From NCBI GenBank assembly GCA_934045905.1, contig OW203768.1, forward strand, positions 16,086,316 through 16,150,315: a stretch of 64,000 bases of DNA, read 5' to 3'. The notes beneath the pieces were generated by a model that was given only the letters and a program-made list of their open reading frames with translations, was not told the DNA's origin and ran no database searches. Made by a program: the position numbers and the translations under genes. This document shows positions 1 to 10,161 of this stretch, piece by piece; within the stretch, counting starts at the first letter, position 1; each line of letters begins with the position of its first letter. The DNA is from Leuctra nigra. Lineage: Eukaryota; Arthropoda; Insecta; Plecoptera; Leuctridae.

Positions 1-222
1 CTGTCGCAATCGGGTGGAGCGCAAGTCGTTCACTATAATAAGGTAAAATGTTCTTCCTCAGGACTTTTAGCTTCTTCTCTTCAGAAGGTGGCTCCGGTAA
101 CCTTGCCATCAGGTTCGTCATTGCAGCGATGTAAATTGCTATTTTCTCATCTGCGCCCTGCGTTCGTGACTTGATCTCCGTCCACAAGTTGTCCTGGTAG
201 TCAAATGGTTGGAACTCCTTCC

Positions 223-951
223 TCAAACTATCGGCCAATTCACTCCACGAATGTACTTTCTCGACGCTCTAAACCAAATTCGTGCGGATCCGTCGAACAG
301 GTCAATCGCCGATGCCCACAAGTCGCTTCTCGAAATGTTTCTAGCCTCTCGAAGCTCCTCCACTCTCTCAAGAAAAGCATTCACACTCAAACCTCTCCCA
401 TCTCCGGTAAAAGTAACTCCCCACTTCAGGACTGGTACACTCTTCGGTTTTGCTGCTTCTGGAGCTGGTCCACGAAGTGCGGCAAGACGGTCGGCTAACT
501 GTTTCATCAAGATCTCTTCTTGTTCCTCTGTAGCTTCTGTATCTTCTGTTGACTGGCCTGACTTCTCTGACAACAATTCAAAAACCTTGAGCACTTTGGA
601 GATTAATTCACTCTTACTTTCCCCCATCTCTGTGTCGGTCGGATTTATTCGCTCAAGCCGGCGCAATAGGTGGCCTAACCTCACATCAGCTCTTCTATAA
701 TTAGGGTCACTTTTCCCACCTGATACTGAAGTCACCATCCCCTCCAGTTCGGTGGTTTTCGTGTTACAAATCTTCATCTCTTCAGTTGGATCAAGTGTAG
801 TTAACGTGGGTCCAAGTGACTTGCCTGTTTTCTCCAGACGCAGAAGCGATGCCAGTGTCTTGTTCATTTCTGCTACCGTCGGCAGATTCACTACCCCTCG
901 GATCTTGAGCTCGTACTCCACCTCGTCCCGAAGCAGCCGCTTGTAGTCCAT
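223..951 (-). pseudogene. gag-like capsid ORF of LTR retrotransposon, frame-broken
   Basis: The frame opens with ATG at 951 and gives 242 residues. It has a polar, acidic, Glu/Ser-rich middle and a C-terminal stretch with the capsid-type motif ASAIDLFDGSARIWFRA that is common in insect retrotransposon Gag. A stop at 223-225 ends it, but the adjacent minus frame from about 240 down to position 1 is open and continues the capsid-like composition. A one-base frame break near 245-252 is therefore the likely reason for the stop. No zinc knuckle is seen because the 3' part lies outside the window. It would form the particle shell of the element; this copy is probably non-functional. Confidence 0.6.
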
Positions 952-995
952 GTTTCGTTTCGTTTGTCGTAGTCGGTGTTGTAAGATCTTGTATC

Positions 996-1015
996 GGGTC
1001 CCACGTCGGGTGCCA
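996..1015 (-). other. tRNA primer binding site of the LTR element
   Basis: Read on the minus strand, this starts TGGCACCCGACG and lies about 45 bases upstream of the gag ATG. That is the expected position and sequence type for a primer binding site next to the 5' LTR. It resembles sites complementary to tRNA-Lys 3' ends with a few mismatches; the tRNA assignment is inference. Confidence 0.5.
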
Positions 1016-1265
1016 AAAGTATAGCCTCACCTGCGAAGATGAGGTGCCGGTGCTCACTGCGGCGCTGGGCCGTGGGTTGACAAAATTGGGAATTATATAG
1101 GGCGCCAGAAACTCAATCAGATCTTTGTAGCCTCAGGAGTTTCCACAAATATGCTACAGATCTTTGCTGGGGTTATCAAATAATATGTGTAACAGATAGA
1201 TTCCAAAGCATGTATTGGGTTTATTAAGAAGTCACGAGCACATGTTTAGGAGACAATGTTAATCA

Positions 1266-2771
1266 ATGAAGATGAAGATGGAGTTGAAGATGGCGGTCGA
1301 AGATAGTGTTCCATCTAGTAGTGTACGAATTAGAATTAATAATAAGTGTGTTTCATGTAATAAAAAGGTTGCAAATGGTATCCTGTGCAACTGTTGTGAC
1401 AGGTGGGTTCATTTTAACTGTGGGGATGTAAAGACTGATGAACTAGAGAATGTAAAAAGAATGGAAACTTGGTATTGTAGGTTATGTTTACCGCGCGGTA
1501 AGTGTAACTGTGCGGATAAAGGCGGAGATGAAATGGAAGACCATCTAAAAGCCATAAATGAACTGCTACAAGCCACATACTGTGACATCAGACAATATGC
1601 GGAAGAAATGCACCGAAATTCAGTGCAAACAGGCAGTGAACTTGTTGGTTTAAGCCGTAATGTCGAAACATCTCTTAAAGAAATCACAAGTGAGACAACG
1701 CAGCGACTAGAAAGCACCGAACAGCGAATGCAACTAGTGAGTGAGCAGGTTGTCCTAATCACTGAACTCCAAGCAGTCCTCACCGAACAATTTAAGCAAC
1801 AGCAAGCACTATCAGATCTTCAAGCGAAGAAGGCTCCAGTCAGACCCGAGGAAGCTTCATCGAAGTCGGGAAAGTTGCGGAACAAAGATGTTCGGCACCC
1901 TGCTTCCCAGAATATACTACTCCTGGGCGATAGCCACATGAGAGACTGTAGGGAGCTACTAGAAGAGATACTCCCTGCATCAAGAATAAAGAGTAAGTTG
2001 ATGCCAAATGCAACATCAGATATCGTCCTCGCTGACCGAGAACTGAATGATGAAGTCTTGCACCCATCAGTTGGGCCAACTCCAGACACTGTTATTATTT
2101 CTTGTGGCACAAACAACATTGATGAGAATTTTAAAAAGACAGACAGAAAAAAACTAATCGGTCAAATCAGAAATGCATACAGCACCATGAATAAAGAAAA
2201 CACTAGGATGCTGCTGCTAAATATTCCTTATAGATACGACACTCCTCAACTGAATCAAAAAATTTACAAGATAAACATTTCCATCAACAATATCACTAAA
2301 GAATTCCCTAATTTGACGATCATAAATACCAGTAACATCCTGAGATCCTGCTATACAAGTCATGGACTACATTTAAACATCAAAGGTAAACATAGGCTGT
2401 GCGAGAAGATAGGTGAGCAGATACTGGCTCCAAACAGCAGTGTTACGGACATCAGTTCTCCAGTGGTTACGCACGAACTTGGGAATCTAATCCAGCAAGA
2501 TACAGAGAAGCATCGCCCCAAAGTTAAAAGGTGCTTTGTGTGCCAACGGTATGGTCACTATGCCAGGGAATGCAAATCGGAGACACTTGTGTGTGAATAT
2601 TGTGCAGGTCCACATAACATTACTAACTGTATAAGTGACTACCCAGAATGTAAGAACTGTGTAAAAGGTAATTATAGGTTAAACCAGAAAATAGATGTCA
2701 AACATGAAGCAAGTGACCCAAACTGCCCCTTCTACATCAATGTTAAAAATGTTATCAGTAATAGAAAATAG
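1266..2771 (+). CDS. LINE ORF1: PHD finger + SGNH esterase-like + CCHC knuckles
   Basis: 501 residues. Residues 28-80 form a Cys-rich PHD-like finger (CVSC, CNCC, HFNC, WYCRLC). A polar region predicted as coiled coil follows (about 95-190). An SGNH-hydrolase-like domain starts near residue 218 with the nucleophile block GDSH. It continues with SCGTNN near 277 and ends with a Ser-His-Gly-Leu-His block near 360, so the Ser/Gly/Asn/His blocks are all visible. At the C-terminus are two or more CCHC knuckles (CFVCQRYGHYARECK from about residue 422, then CEYC and CKNC). ORF1 proteins of CR1-type LINEs bind element RNA; the esterase role is not settled in the literature. The stop is UAG at 2769-2771, and the same frame stays open into ORF2. 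Confidence 0.85.
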   Translation: MKMKMELKMAVEDSVPSSSVRIRINNKCVSCNKKVANGILCNCCDRWVHFNCGDVKTDELENVKRMETWYCRLCLPRGKCNCADKGGDEMEDHLKAINELLQATYCDIRQYAEEMHRNSVQTGSELVGLSRNVETSLKEITSETTQRLESTEQRMQLVSEQVVLITELQAVLTEQFKQQQALSDLQAKKAPVRPEEASSKSGKLRNKDVRHPASQNILLLGDSHMRDCRELLEEILPASRIKSKLMPNATSDIVLADRELNDEVLHPSVGPTPDTVIISCGTNNIDENFKKTDRKKLIGQIRNAYSTMNKENTRMLLLNIPYRYDTPQLNQKIYKINISINNITKEFPNLTIINTSNILRSCYTSHGLHLNIKGKHRLCEKIGEQILAPNSSVTDISSPVVTHELGNLIQQDTEKHRPKVKRCFVCQRYGHYARECKSETLVCEYCAGPHNITNCISDYPECKNCVKGNYRLNQKIDVKHEASDPNCPFYINVKNVISNRK

Positions 2772-2777
2772 CAACTA
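2769..2777 (+). promoter_or_regulatory. In-frame UAG-CAACUA junction between LINE ORF1 and ORF2
   Basis: The ORF1 stop UAG is followed by CAA CUA, which fits the UAG-CARYYA context known from programmed stop-codon readthrough in some plant-virus RNAs. The downstream 29 codons (2772-2858) contain no stop and are in the same frame as the ORF2 ATG at 2859. Frame and context are seen directly; readthrough is inference. Confidence 0.5.
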
Positions 2778-2858
2778 ACTTCCTCCACTTCCGCCTGTCA
2801 AATAAATACAAATAATTTAGATAATAATAGTTTAATATACTTTAATGTTCAGAGCATT

Positions 2859-5798
2859 ATGTCCAAAAAAGATGAGACTGAACAATTCATTAAGAGGCAC
2901 GAACCTCAACTACTGTGTCTTTCAGAGACTCATCTCACAAAGGATATAGAAGACTGGGAACTAGATTTTCCAGGATATACTCTTATCCGTGCCGACTCAA
3001 ATAGTCGGCACACAGGTGGAGTTATGATATACATAAGACTTAATATAAACTATACGGTAGTGCAGACTAAAGTAATAGATAAACAATGGTGGTCTATTAG
3101 TATACACATTTGTAATGGTATGTATAGAAATTACATAGTGAGTTTAACATATGCATCCCCTAAATTAACGAAATCAAACATTTTATCTTTACTTGAAGAA
3201 AACATTGAAACATTACAGGACTTGCATGGCCAAAGTAAGTTATTAATTATAGGTGATTTTAATATAGACTTAAGTAAGACAACTTTGTATTCCAATAAAT
3301 GTACAAATATGTTATCGCAGCTAGGAATGGTGCAGCTTGTTCAAGATTTTACGAGGATTGCTAGCACTACCTCATTATGCAAGAAAACAGGTGCTACTAC
3401 AAATAAAACTAGCAGAACGCTGATAGATTATGTAATTACAAATAACGAGTTTAAGAATATCATTCACGTTAATATCCTGGATGAAATTATTTCAGACCAT
3501 AGGATTATAGGGATAGTATTAAAAAATGCACTTGGTAGTAATGTTAACTCAAAGGCAATAGAAATATGCTATAAAGATTTCAAATCATTTTATAAAGATA
3601 AAGATGTGCAGCACATATATAAAGAACAACTGCTAGATATGAATTGGGAATGTAATTTGAAAAACGAAAATGCTGACTCAATGATCGAGGAACTTATTAG
3701 AAATATTAAAAATGCAAATAATGAGCACATACAGACAAAAACACTCAAAATAAAATCTTACTACAGTGGCAATGTATGGTTTGATAATGAAATCAGAAGG
3801 GCCCAAAACGAGAGAAACTATTTTCATAAGTTAGCAAAGAGAGACAATATAAATGATGAAATTGCATGGTCAAACTATAAAAATAAAAGGAATAACGTAC
3901 TAAAACTAATAAGAAATAAAAAAAGACTATTTTATGAAAATAAAATACTTGAAAATAAACATAGACCTAAAGAATTGTGGAAAATATTAAAACTTCTCTA
4001 CAAGGGAAAAGAGACAGACACATCAAATAGACTCAACTTTAACAACAGACTTGTAGTTGGTACAAATGAGATAGCAACACATTTTAACAAGTATTTCGTT
4101 AATAGTGTTGAAGAGATTGCCAAAAGCATAGTTAGTTTTTTATTACCAGATGAGGTGGTAGGTAAAATTCCAGATAGTATAGATATTGGAACAGGTTTTC
4201 ATACATTTCCGCATGTTAGTGAACAAAGGGTGCAGGAAGTAGTAAAAAAGCTGAAGGAGGTGTCCCCAGGTGAAGATGCTATCAACAAACAGATTATTAA
4301 AATAGCTTCTCCTGTCATTATAACATTTTTAACTAGAATATTTAACAGGTCACTGGAAAGTGGAGTAGTCCCAGTGAGTCTAAAGGTAGCATCAATTATT
4401 CCAATTCCAAAAATTCCTAAAGCAATTGATGGAGAAAATTTTAGACCAATAAATACTTTACACATTTTTGAAAAAATACTAGAATATATAGTTAAGGATT
4501 TTATAAATGAGTACCTTACTGAAAAGAGCATTTTAATTGAACACCAATCTGGGTTTAGAGAAAAACATAGTTGTGAGAGTAGTATTCAATTTGTAATAAA
4601 TCAATGGAAGACAAATCTTAGAGATAACTTAATAACGATAGCTGTGTTTATTGACCTGAAACGTGCTTTTGAAACGATTGATCGGCAAATATTAATTGCA
4701 AAACTAGTCAAATATGGATTCAAAGGAAATGTTATCAAGTGGTTGGAATCGTATCTAAACATGCGTAGTCAGAGAGTATTATATGGGAAAAGTAAATCAG
4801 AAAATATAGAAAATAACATCGGGGTACCTCAAGGGGCAGTGTTAGGGCCGCTTCTTTTCATTTTATATATTAATGATATAAGCAGTGTGTTAGAACACTG
4901 CAAAATCCAGCTGTATGCAGATGATGCCTTAATTACATGCTGCGGCACAGATATAAATAATATACTCCCTAGACTGAACGAAGATTTAAGTAAGGTTGAA
5001 TCATGGCTTCGAGACAATAAAATGAAAATTAATGTTAGTAAATCAAAGGCTATGATTATTTGTTCCAAAAAGTTGAGACAAAAATTTATTGAGAGGGTAG
5101 ATAGTCAAATTGATATTAATATGGAATCCGAAAAAATCGAAATAGTGAAGGAATACAAATACCTTGGGATTATAATAGATCATGACCTTGATTTTAAACC
5201 TCATGCATCATATGTTATTAAAAAAATTGCTCAAAAGACAGGATTATTTAGAAGAATTAGTGGATGTTTACCGTTAGAATCCAAAATACTTATATATCAA
5301 TCAATTATTCTACCTCATATTGACTACTGTAGTTCTGTTTTATTCTTACTAAATAAAAATGAAATTGACATAATACAAAAGCTTCAAAACAAAGCTATGA
5401 GAGCAATATTACGGGTTAATAAATACACAAATATTAGCAAAATGCTCGATACACTGTATTGGCTCGACATAAAAGATAGAATTTTATTAAACTCAATGAC
5501 TCTAATCTTTAAAATGACTAAAGGATTCACCCCGAATTATTTAAGCAATATTTTGACTATGAATGTGGATGCACATAATCACAACACTAGAATTAAGAAA
5601 AATATAAGCATTGTCCGAACATTTTCAAAATTTACAGAAAACTCACTATTCCATAAAGGTATTTTAATTTATAATAGAATTCCCATAGAAATTAGAGAAA
5701 GCGAAACACCCAAAATGTTTAGAAGGGAGTGCTGTAGGTTAATAAAAAATAAAATGTTAATTCCACTACCACATGAAAATGTTGGATTCTGGTTATAA
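2859..5798 (+). CDS. LINE ORF2: APE endonuclease + reverse transcriptase
   Basis: 979 residues from the first ATG; the frame is open 29 codons further upstream to the ORF1 stop. The endonuclease blocks LSETHL (about residue 20), GDFNIDL (131) and SDHRI (212) carry the expected catalytic Glu, Asp/Asn and Asp-His. Reverse transcriptase motif A is IDLKRAFETID (about 597), motif B is GVPQGAVLGPLLFILYIND, and motif C is LYADDALI (about 685). No RNase H domain or terminal zinc knuckle is seen, which fits the CR1/L2 group rather than Jockey-I or R2. The protein nicks the target and copies the element RNA in place. It is uninterrupted, so it is potentially active. Confidence 0.9.
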   Translation: MSKKDETEQFIKRHEPQLLCLSETHLTKDIEDWELDFPGYTLIRADSNSRHTGGVMIYIRLNINYTVVQTKVIDKQWWSISIHICNGMYRNYIVSLTYASPKLTKSNILSLLEENIETLQDLHGQSKLLIIGDFNIDLSKTTLYSNKCTNMLSQLGMVQLVQDFTRIASTTSLCKKTGATTNKTSRTLIDYVITNNEFKNIIHVNILDEIISDHRIIGIVLKNALGSNVNSKAIEICYKDFKSFYKDKDVQHIYKEQLLDMNWECNLKNENADSMIEELIRNIKNANNEHIQTKTLKIKSYYSGNVWFDNEIRRAQNERNYFHKLAKRDNINDEIAWSNYKNKRNNVLKLIRNKKRLFYENKILENKHRPKELWKILKLLYKGKETDTSNRLNFNNRLVVGTNEIATHFNKYFVNSVEEIAKSIVSFLLPDEVVGKIPDSIDIGTGFHTFPHVSEQRVQEVVKKLKEVSPGEDAINKQIIKIASPVIITFLTRIFNRSLESGVVPVSLKVASIIPIPKIPKAIDGENFRPINTLHIFEKILEYIVKDFINEYLTEKSILIEHQSGFREKHSCESSIQFVINQWKTNLRDNLITIAVFIDLKRAFETIDRQILIAKLVKYGFKGNVIKWLESYLNMRSQRVLYGKSKSENIENNIGVPQGAVLGPLLFILYINDISSVLEHCKIQLYADDALITCCGTDINNILPRLNEDLSKVESWLRDNKMKINVSKSKAMIICSKKLRQKFIERVDSQIDINMESEKIEIVKEYKYLGIIIDHDLDFKPHASYVIKKIAQKTGLFRRISGCLPLESKILIYQSIILPHIDYCSSVLFLLNKNEIDIIQKLQNKAMRAILRVNKYTNISKMLDTLYWLDIKDRILLNSMTLIFKMTKGFTPNYLSNILTMNVDAHNHNTRIKKNISIVRTFSKFTENSLFHKGILIYNRIPIEIRESETPKMFRRECCRLIKNKMLIPLPHENVGFWL

Positions 5799-5976
5799 TA
5801 GATATCTGAAGTGATAATTTTAAATGTAGTAATTTATACTGTAAAGTTTTTACTGTATTAGCACTGTACCTATTACCTACTGTGTTAAATGTATTACCTA
5901 TTTTTGTATTGAAATGATAATGTATTAGAACAAATAGCAAAATATGCTAAATAAAGATTTTACTACTACTACTACT

Positions 5977-6717
5977 CAATTGAAATTCAAATCCCACAAC
6001 ACTCTGCGGCCACTCGTTTGCTTGATACTATGAAACACAATTTCCTCAATGTAATCTATGCAAACAAAAGTGAATATCAACTCGGATTGTTCTACTGTTC
6101 ATGGATTAACTTTCCAGAAACACGTCTATCTCCTAGCAGCTCCTTCTTCCTTCTCCTCGCACCGCCTTCCTTTTTCCTCACTTCCTCTTCAGTCTACTTC
6201 CTGTTCTCTCCTTCTGACATCTGGTGGGTAGACTCGCAACTTTCCTGCTTAGGTTATGATCTTCGAGCATAGATGGCAGTAGGGGTTACTAGTTCAGTAC
6301 TGGCGGGATTATTTGAATTGCTACAATATTTACCAGGATGCTTAGATGTTATTTTCAAGTTTCAATGAAAAGCATAATATGTTGTGTTGATTGTGTGATC
6401 ATATTTCAATTCAATATGGATGTATATGTTTTCTGTGATTGTGTACGCATTTCCTGTTCGAGAATTTGCACGTCCCCGTGCTCGCTCACCAACGCGTTAC
6501 ACTGAGCGTTTTCCTAGTAGTTTTCATATCTCCATCCCTACAGTTCAAAAAAATATCCCTTTTAAAACACGAATTTGAAACAGATTCCCGCGGCTGTTGG
6601 ATAATAAATGCTTGTGCTTTTTTCTGTTTGCCTCCGAAGTATGCGAAGTGGAGATGGCTTGGTTTTGCAATTATTCCTCTAACTTGTGATAAGAGTGAAG
6701 TCTCTGCATTGACTCAG
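5977..6717 (+). other. Spacer; right half is lectin intron 1 remnant
   Basis: 5977-6460 shows no gene or recognised repeat. 6463-6524 is a minus-strand end of the interspersed family also seen at 7131, 23579 and 51470 (it reads ...GAGCGTTTTCCTAGT). From about 6525 to the splice acceptor at 6717 the DNA matches the 3' part of intron 1 of the other lectin copies (compare 12260-12461). Confidence 0.5.
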
Positions 6718-8851
6718 GTGGTGGTGCGTCGCAGTGAGGAGCAGAGCAGCACTGCGCAGGCGCAGAAGTGGTCGGTGCAAGTGGAACCCAGGACATTCAA
6801 ATGTGGCGCCGACAAAACAGCGCTGGAAGTCAGCCTCACGCTCATTGGTCAGTTGATTATACACTTACGACCTATGTATAACTACCATGGATTTTATTTT
6901 AGTTATTACTCCTCTTCCATACACCCCCATCGGAGGGTATATAGAAATGTTACAATACTTGTACATTTTTGTGCAAATAAAGCTAAGCTATACGTAAAAA
7001 ATATTGGAAACCTGTTTATTCGACTTGTAAATATCAGAGTTGCAACATACTCTAGAGACCTTACTCATAGTCTGGTTTCAGCGGGATGAATGATGTAATG
7101 AAGTGTGTCCCGCGCACAGGGTGGTAATCTAAACTAGGAAAACGAACGCATTAATGAGCGAGCACCGGTACGTTAAAATTATCTAACCATAATCACGTAC
7201 ACGACGTACAGTAAACATAAACATCAATCTGTATTGAAATTAAATATGGGCCACTCAATCAACATAAAAGTATCTGTTTTTCGTTGAAATTTGAGAATAG
7301 TCATCTATACTTTATTCCTAAGGCAGAAACACTCGTTGTTCTCGTTTACGATCTATCGCAAAGTTATTTGCTCTCTTTGTATCCTCGACCATTTATTGTC
7401 CATCCCTTGTTCGAGGTCGTTTACAACCTTGTTGCTCATAGCTCGCTAAGGGTTATAAAGATTAGTTCCGAAAAAATGGACCTTGAGTGGGTGAAAACGT
7501 AGATACATTTGGGGATCTATCAGCTCTGCGGCAGAGCTGATACAGAAAGCTTTCCACAGATGAGGTATGTTTTGACACTTTTAGGTTTTTACGACGATAG
7601 GGTCAGGGCCCTTGTAAGAGAGAACAATGAGTGTCTCTGCCATAGGAATAAACTGTAGATACATTGTTAGGTACCTAAAGAGCTAAAGCAAATCAGATTC
7701 AGTTGCAGTGGAAAGTTACTATTCAAAAAAGGAGTCTTAACATGTGAGCAAAATTTCAGATCTATCGGTGAAACGGTGCAACCTGTGTATCGGTTAGTAG
7801 CAGAAAAAAATGTCCGTGTCAAAGAGAAAATGGAGTCGCTTGTTCAATAAAACGAGACGATAAGGACATTTAGAATAGCTCCCCAGAACGCTTTAATCTA
7901 ATACCTCGTTTAAATTAGTTTAAATGGCATTCCAGCGCCTCCAGTGTTCTCCAGAGCCGACTACGAGCTGATCCCGGGTCAAGGTCACTACAAGTTTCAC
8001 CCCAAGAAAGTCACGTGGTCAGAGGCGAAAGACACATGCGCAGCCGAGGGCAGTCATCTTATGATCTTCGACTCGCAGGAGGAAGTGGAAGTGTTCAAGA
8101 AGTTGTTTGCAGCCGCTGTGGCAGCTGGTACAATTGCTGGCAAAGATTGGGCCTGGATCGGAATTAGCAGACCTTCGAAGGACGCTGCATGGGTTACTGT
8201 GCTAGGTGGGTTATTTAGAAGAAGTCGGTTCGCCCCAAATATTGCCCTATTGACAGATATTTAAAAGAGGCGAAAAATAACAGTAAGTTCATAAGTTCGA
8301 ATAACCGATCTTGCAAAAAACTATTAAATTTTTAAAATGATGATTGTCTTGATGACTTTGCAAAATTTTAATTAGATAAGATTATTGACATTTTCAAACA
8401 TTTAGAAGATAACAAAATTTAAAAACGATCAGAGGATTCTTTATCAGACGAATTTAAAAGATGTGGAAGCATATCTATTTAAACTAGATTTTTTTTTTAT
8501 AAACAAACAAAATACAATTTTGTAGACATATATTTTTTTCATTATCGGAATTTTTGTTTAAAAACCTTAAAAGTTAGAGAATAGTTGAATTTTTATTGTC
8601 GACGACAAATATCACCATTGTTTCCATTGATTATTGTTTCTTTATAATTCCATGATCGAAGACTATTTCCAGATATTTGCTTGTTGTTTGCAGGAAGCTC
8701 CTTCAACTCAACTGGTCTAGCACGATGGTATTCAGGAAGGCCGGGGAAAGAAGCTGGCTATGATTATGTTCTGGGCCACCGCACTACAGGGGAGCTACAT
8801 GATAATCCAATCACTTCAAAGTGTCCCTTTGTATGCGAGCATCAGCTGTAA
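6718..8851 (+). CDS. C-type lectin-domain protein, tandem copy 1 (first exon missing from window)
   Basis: Three exons are visible: 6718-6847, 7936-8205 and 8694-8851, joined in phases 1 and 1, each with AG acceptors and GT donors. They match exons 2, 3 and 4 of copies 2-4. Exon 3 encodes the start of the lectin fold (DYELIPGQGHYKF, then TCAAEGSHLMIFDSQEE and WAWIGISR). Exon 4 ends in FVCEHQL. The family resembles insect haemolymph lipopolysaccharide-binding lectins, which recognise microbial surface sugars. The signal-peptide exon is not found between 1 and 6718. Where intron 1 should run there is retrotransposon sequence, so exon 1 is either beyond the left edge or lost. Poly(A) signals overlap at 8934-8943. 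An extra Cys (SKCPF) near the C-terminus is unique to this copy. Confidence 0.7.
7131..7860 (+). repeat. Interspersed repeat family A, partial copy in lectin-1 intron 2
   Basis: Begins AACTAGGAAAACG, contains the phrase GAGCGAGCACCGG and ends near GGAGTCGCTTG. The same order of sequence blocks occurs at 23579-24190 (same intron of lectin copy 3) and 51470-52612. No ORF. The shared intron position in copies 1 and 3 says the insertion is older than the duplication. Confidence 0.55.
8206..8693 (+). other. Intron 3 of lectin copy 1
   Basis: AT-rich intron with no other feature seen. It aligns over most of its length by eye with the corresponding introns of copy 3 (25002-25494) and copy 4 (36021-36481), supporting recent tandem duplication. 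Confidence 0.6.
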
Positions 8852-9055
8852 TCTAACGTCACTTCCGGTGTGAAAGTCAGGTCAAAATCTTGACTAAAAT
8901 CTTATTTACATATTATTTTTCTGCATTCTCCTGAATAAATAAATGCAGTGATGTCACTGAAATGTTTCTATTATTTGCCCTCTCAATACGCAACATCAAT
9001 GAGAAGCTTCCTTAACTTCCTCTCGACGTCCATGAATGTGAATTCCCACATGACG

Positions 9056-9303
9056 CCATGTTGCCGTGATTCAAGATCTCATTGGCAGTGCGGCAACATG
9101 GCGTTGTTAATTCTCTAACCATGGATCTAACCACGATTTCACGCTCAAAGCCACAACACACAGACTGAATAGCGGTAGTTCCATGTTGCCGTGATTCAAG
9201 ATCTCATTGGCAGTGCGGCAACATGGCGTTGTTATTCTCTAACCATGGAGTTGAGACACGATTTCACGCTCAAAGCCACAACACACAGACTGAATAGCCG
9301 TAG
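9056..9303 (+). repeat. 125-bp hairpin satellite, 2 units
   Basis: Two tandem units start at 9056 and 9181, 112 bases past the poly(A) signals of lectin copy 1. Each unit opens with CCATGTTGCCG, which pairs perfectly with CGGCAACATGG about 22 bases later, so every unit can form a hairpin. The same unit is in 12 copies after lectin copy 3 and 1 copy after lectin copy 4. Confidence 0.9.
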
Positions 9304-9676
9304 TTTCGATTATACAACTAGATTTTGAAACTCAAAGTAGAGTGGAAATTCGGACGTGTATTAATTTACTTGATTTGATATTTTTAATGTTTTAGCATCG
9401 CTTGTCCGAAGTTATTATTTGGTGGCAGATGTGGGATTTAAATTAATTAAAATTTCATATTTTGAGTTTAATTAAAATGCGAACACAACAAGTAATTTAT
9501 TTTAAATACAAATTGCATTCAATACTTTGATTTAAAACTTCCTAGCTTTCAAACTTGTTTCTAAACATTTTCACTTGTTTCACAGCATTATTTATCACTA
9601 TTCTATTTGGTCACCAACCGTTGTGGATAAAATAGTCTACGACTCATGTCAGAAGCGGCAAGATTATATTGTCTAA

Positions 9677-10161
9677 GCATAGAGATATATTACAGAGAGG
9701 GGTAACTACTGGTTAATGCTTGACTAATTTTGAAATATCCTTTTTCTCCATATTGAAGATATTTAATAATTCACTGCTACTGAAATGGAAAATTATTTCG
9801 GAAGGTAGTGAAAAAATTACTTTAAACTGTCAAATTTTAAACTTCTGAATATTACTAGAAACACGTTTTTAACTTGATATAGAAGTCTATTACAATATTA
9901 TATCTTGTTATTACTGTACATTTATTTGTTCTGTGTTGTTTGTTACTGTGAAGTATGCACTGAAGGTTAGTACAAAGTAACATTCAAGTCTCTTGCCAAC
10001 AACATTACAATCGAGGGGGGTGCCATTTTTAAAGTAATTGCTTCAAATAATCTCCAAGATGGTGGCTGGGCATGCTCAGATCTACCCTGACAATGTGCAT
10101 CGCATCATACCAAGGCTGGCTACCTACTTGCCCCTCTCTGTAAGTATATGAATCTCTATCG
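9677..10161 (+). mobile_element. MITE with CATAGAGATATATTAC ends (copy 1 of 2)
   Basis: About 485 bp with inverted ends (CATAGAGAT... / ...ATCTCTATC), subterminal GAGAGGGG / CCCCTCTC, and no ORF. A close relative lies at 31710-32178 in intron 1 of lectin copy 4. Flanking TCTAA / TCTTA suggests a 5-bp target duplication with one change. Confidence 0.7.

Larger units (their letters stand above)
1..1260 (-). mobile_element. LTR retrotransposon, 5' part (gag side), minus strand
   Basis: On the minus strand this stretch reads, in order, a possible LTR end, a tRNA-type primer binding site at 1015-996, a short leader, and a gag-like reading frame from 951 downward that continues out of the window at position 1. 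That order is the 5' end of an LTR retrotransposon. The pol part lies outside the window. The outer LTR limit is not clear: the LINE on the other strand starts somewhere before 1266, so the LTR either ends or is interrupted between about 1060 and 1260. The gag frame is broken, so this copy is probably dead. Clade is inference; the long gag and Lys-tRNA-like primer site would fit a Ty3-like element. Confidence 0.6.
1266..5976 (+). mobile_element. Near-complete non-LTR retrotransposon (CR1/L2-like LINE)
   Basis: A two-ORF LINE. ORF1 carries a PHD-like finger, an SGNH-esterase-like domain and zinc knuckles. ORF2 carries an APE-type endonuclease and a reverse transcriptase without RNase H. This combination is known from the CR1/L2 group. 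The 3' end has an AATAAA at 5950-5955 and a microsatellite tail of five ACT units at 5960-5976. Both ORFs are intact apart from one in-frame UAG between them, so the copy is young. The 5' end is not defined; the untranslated leader begins somewhere between about 1060 and 1265. No target-site duplication was identified. Confidence 0.8.

Noticed and set aside
209..700. Plus-strand ORF opposite the gag frame
   Set aside because: Shadow of the retrotransposon gag on the other strand; no recognisable domain.
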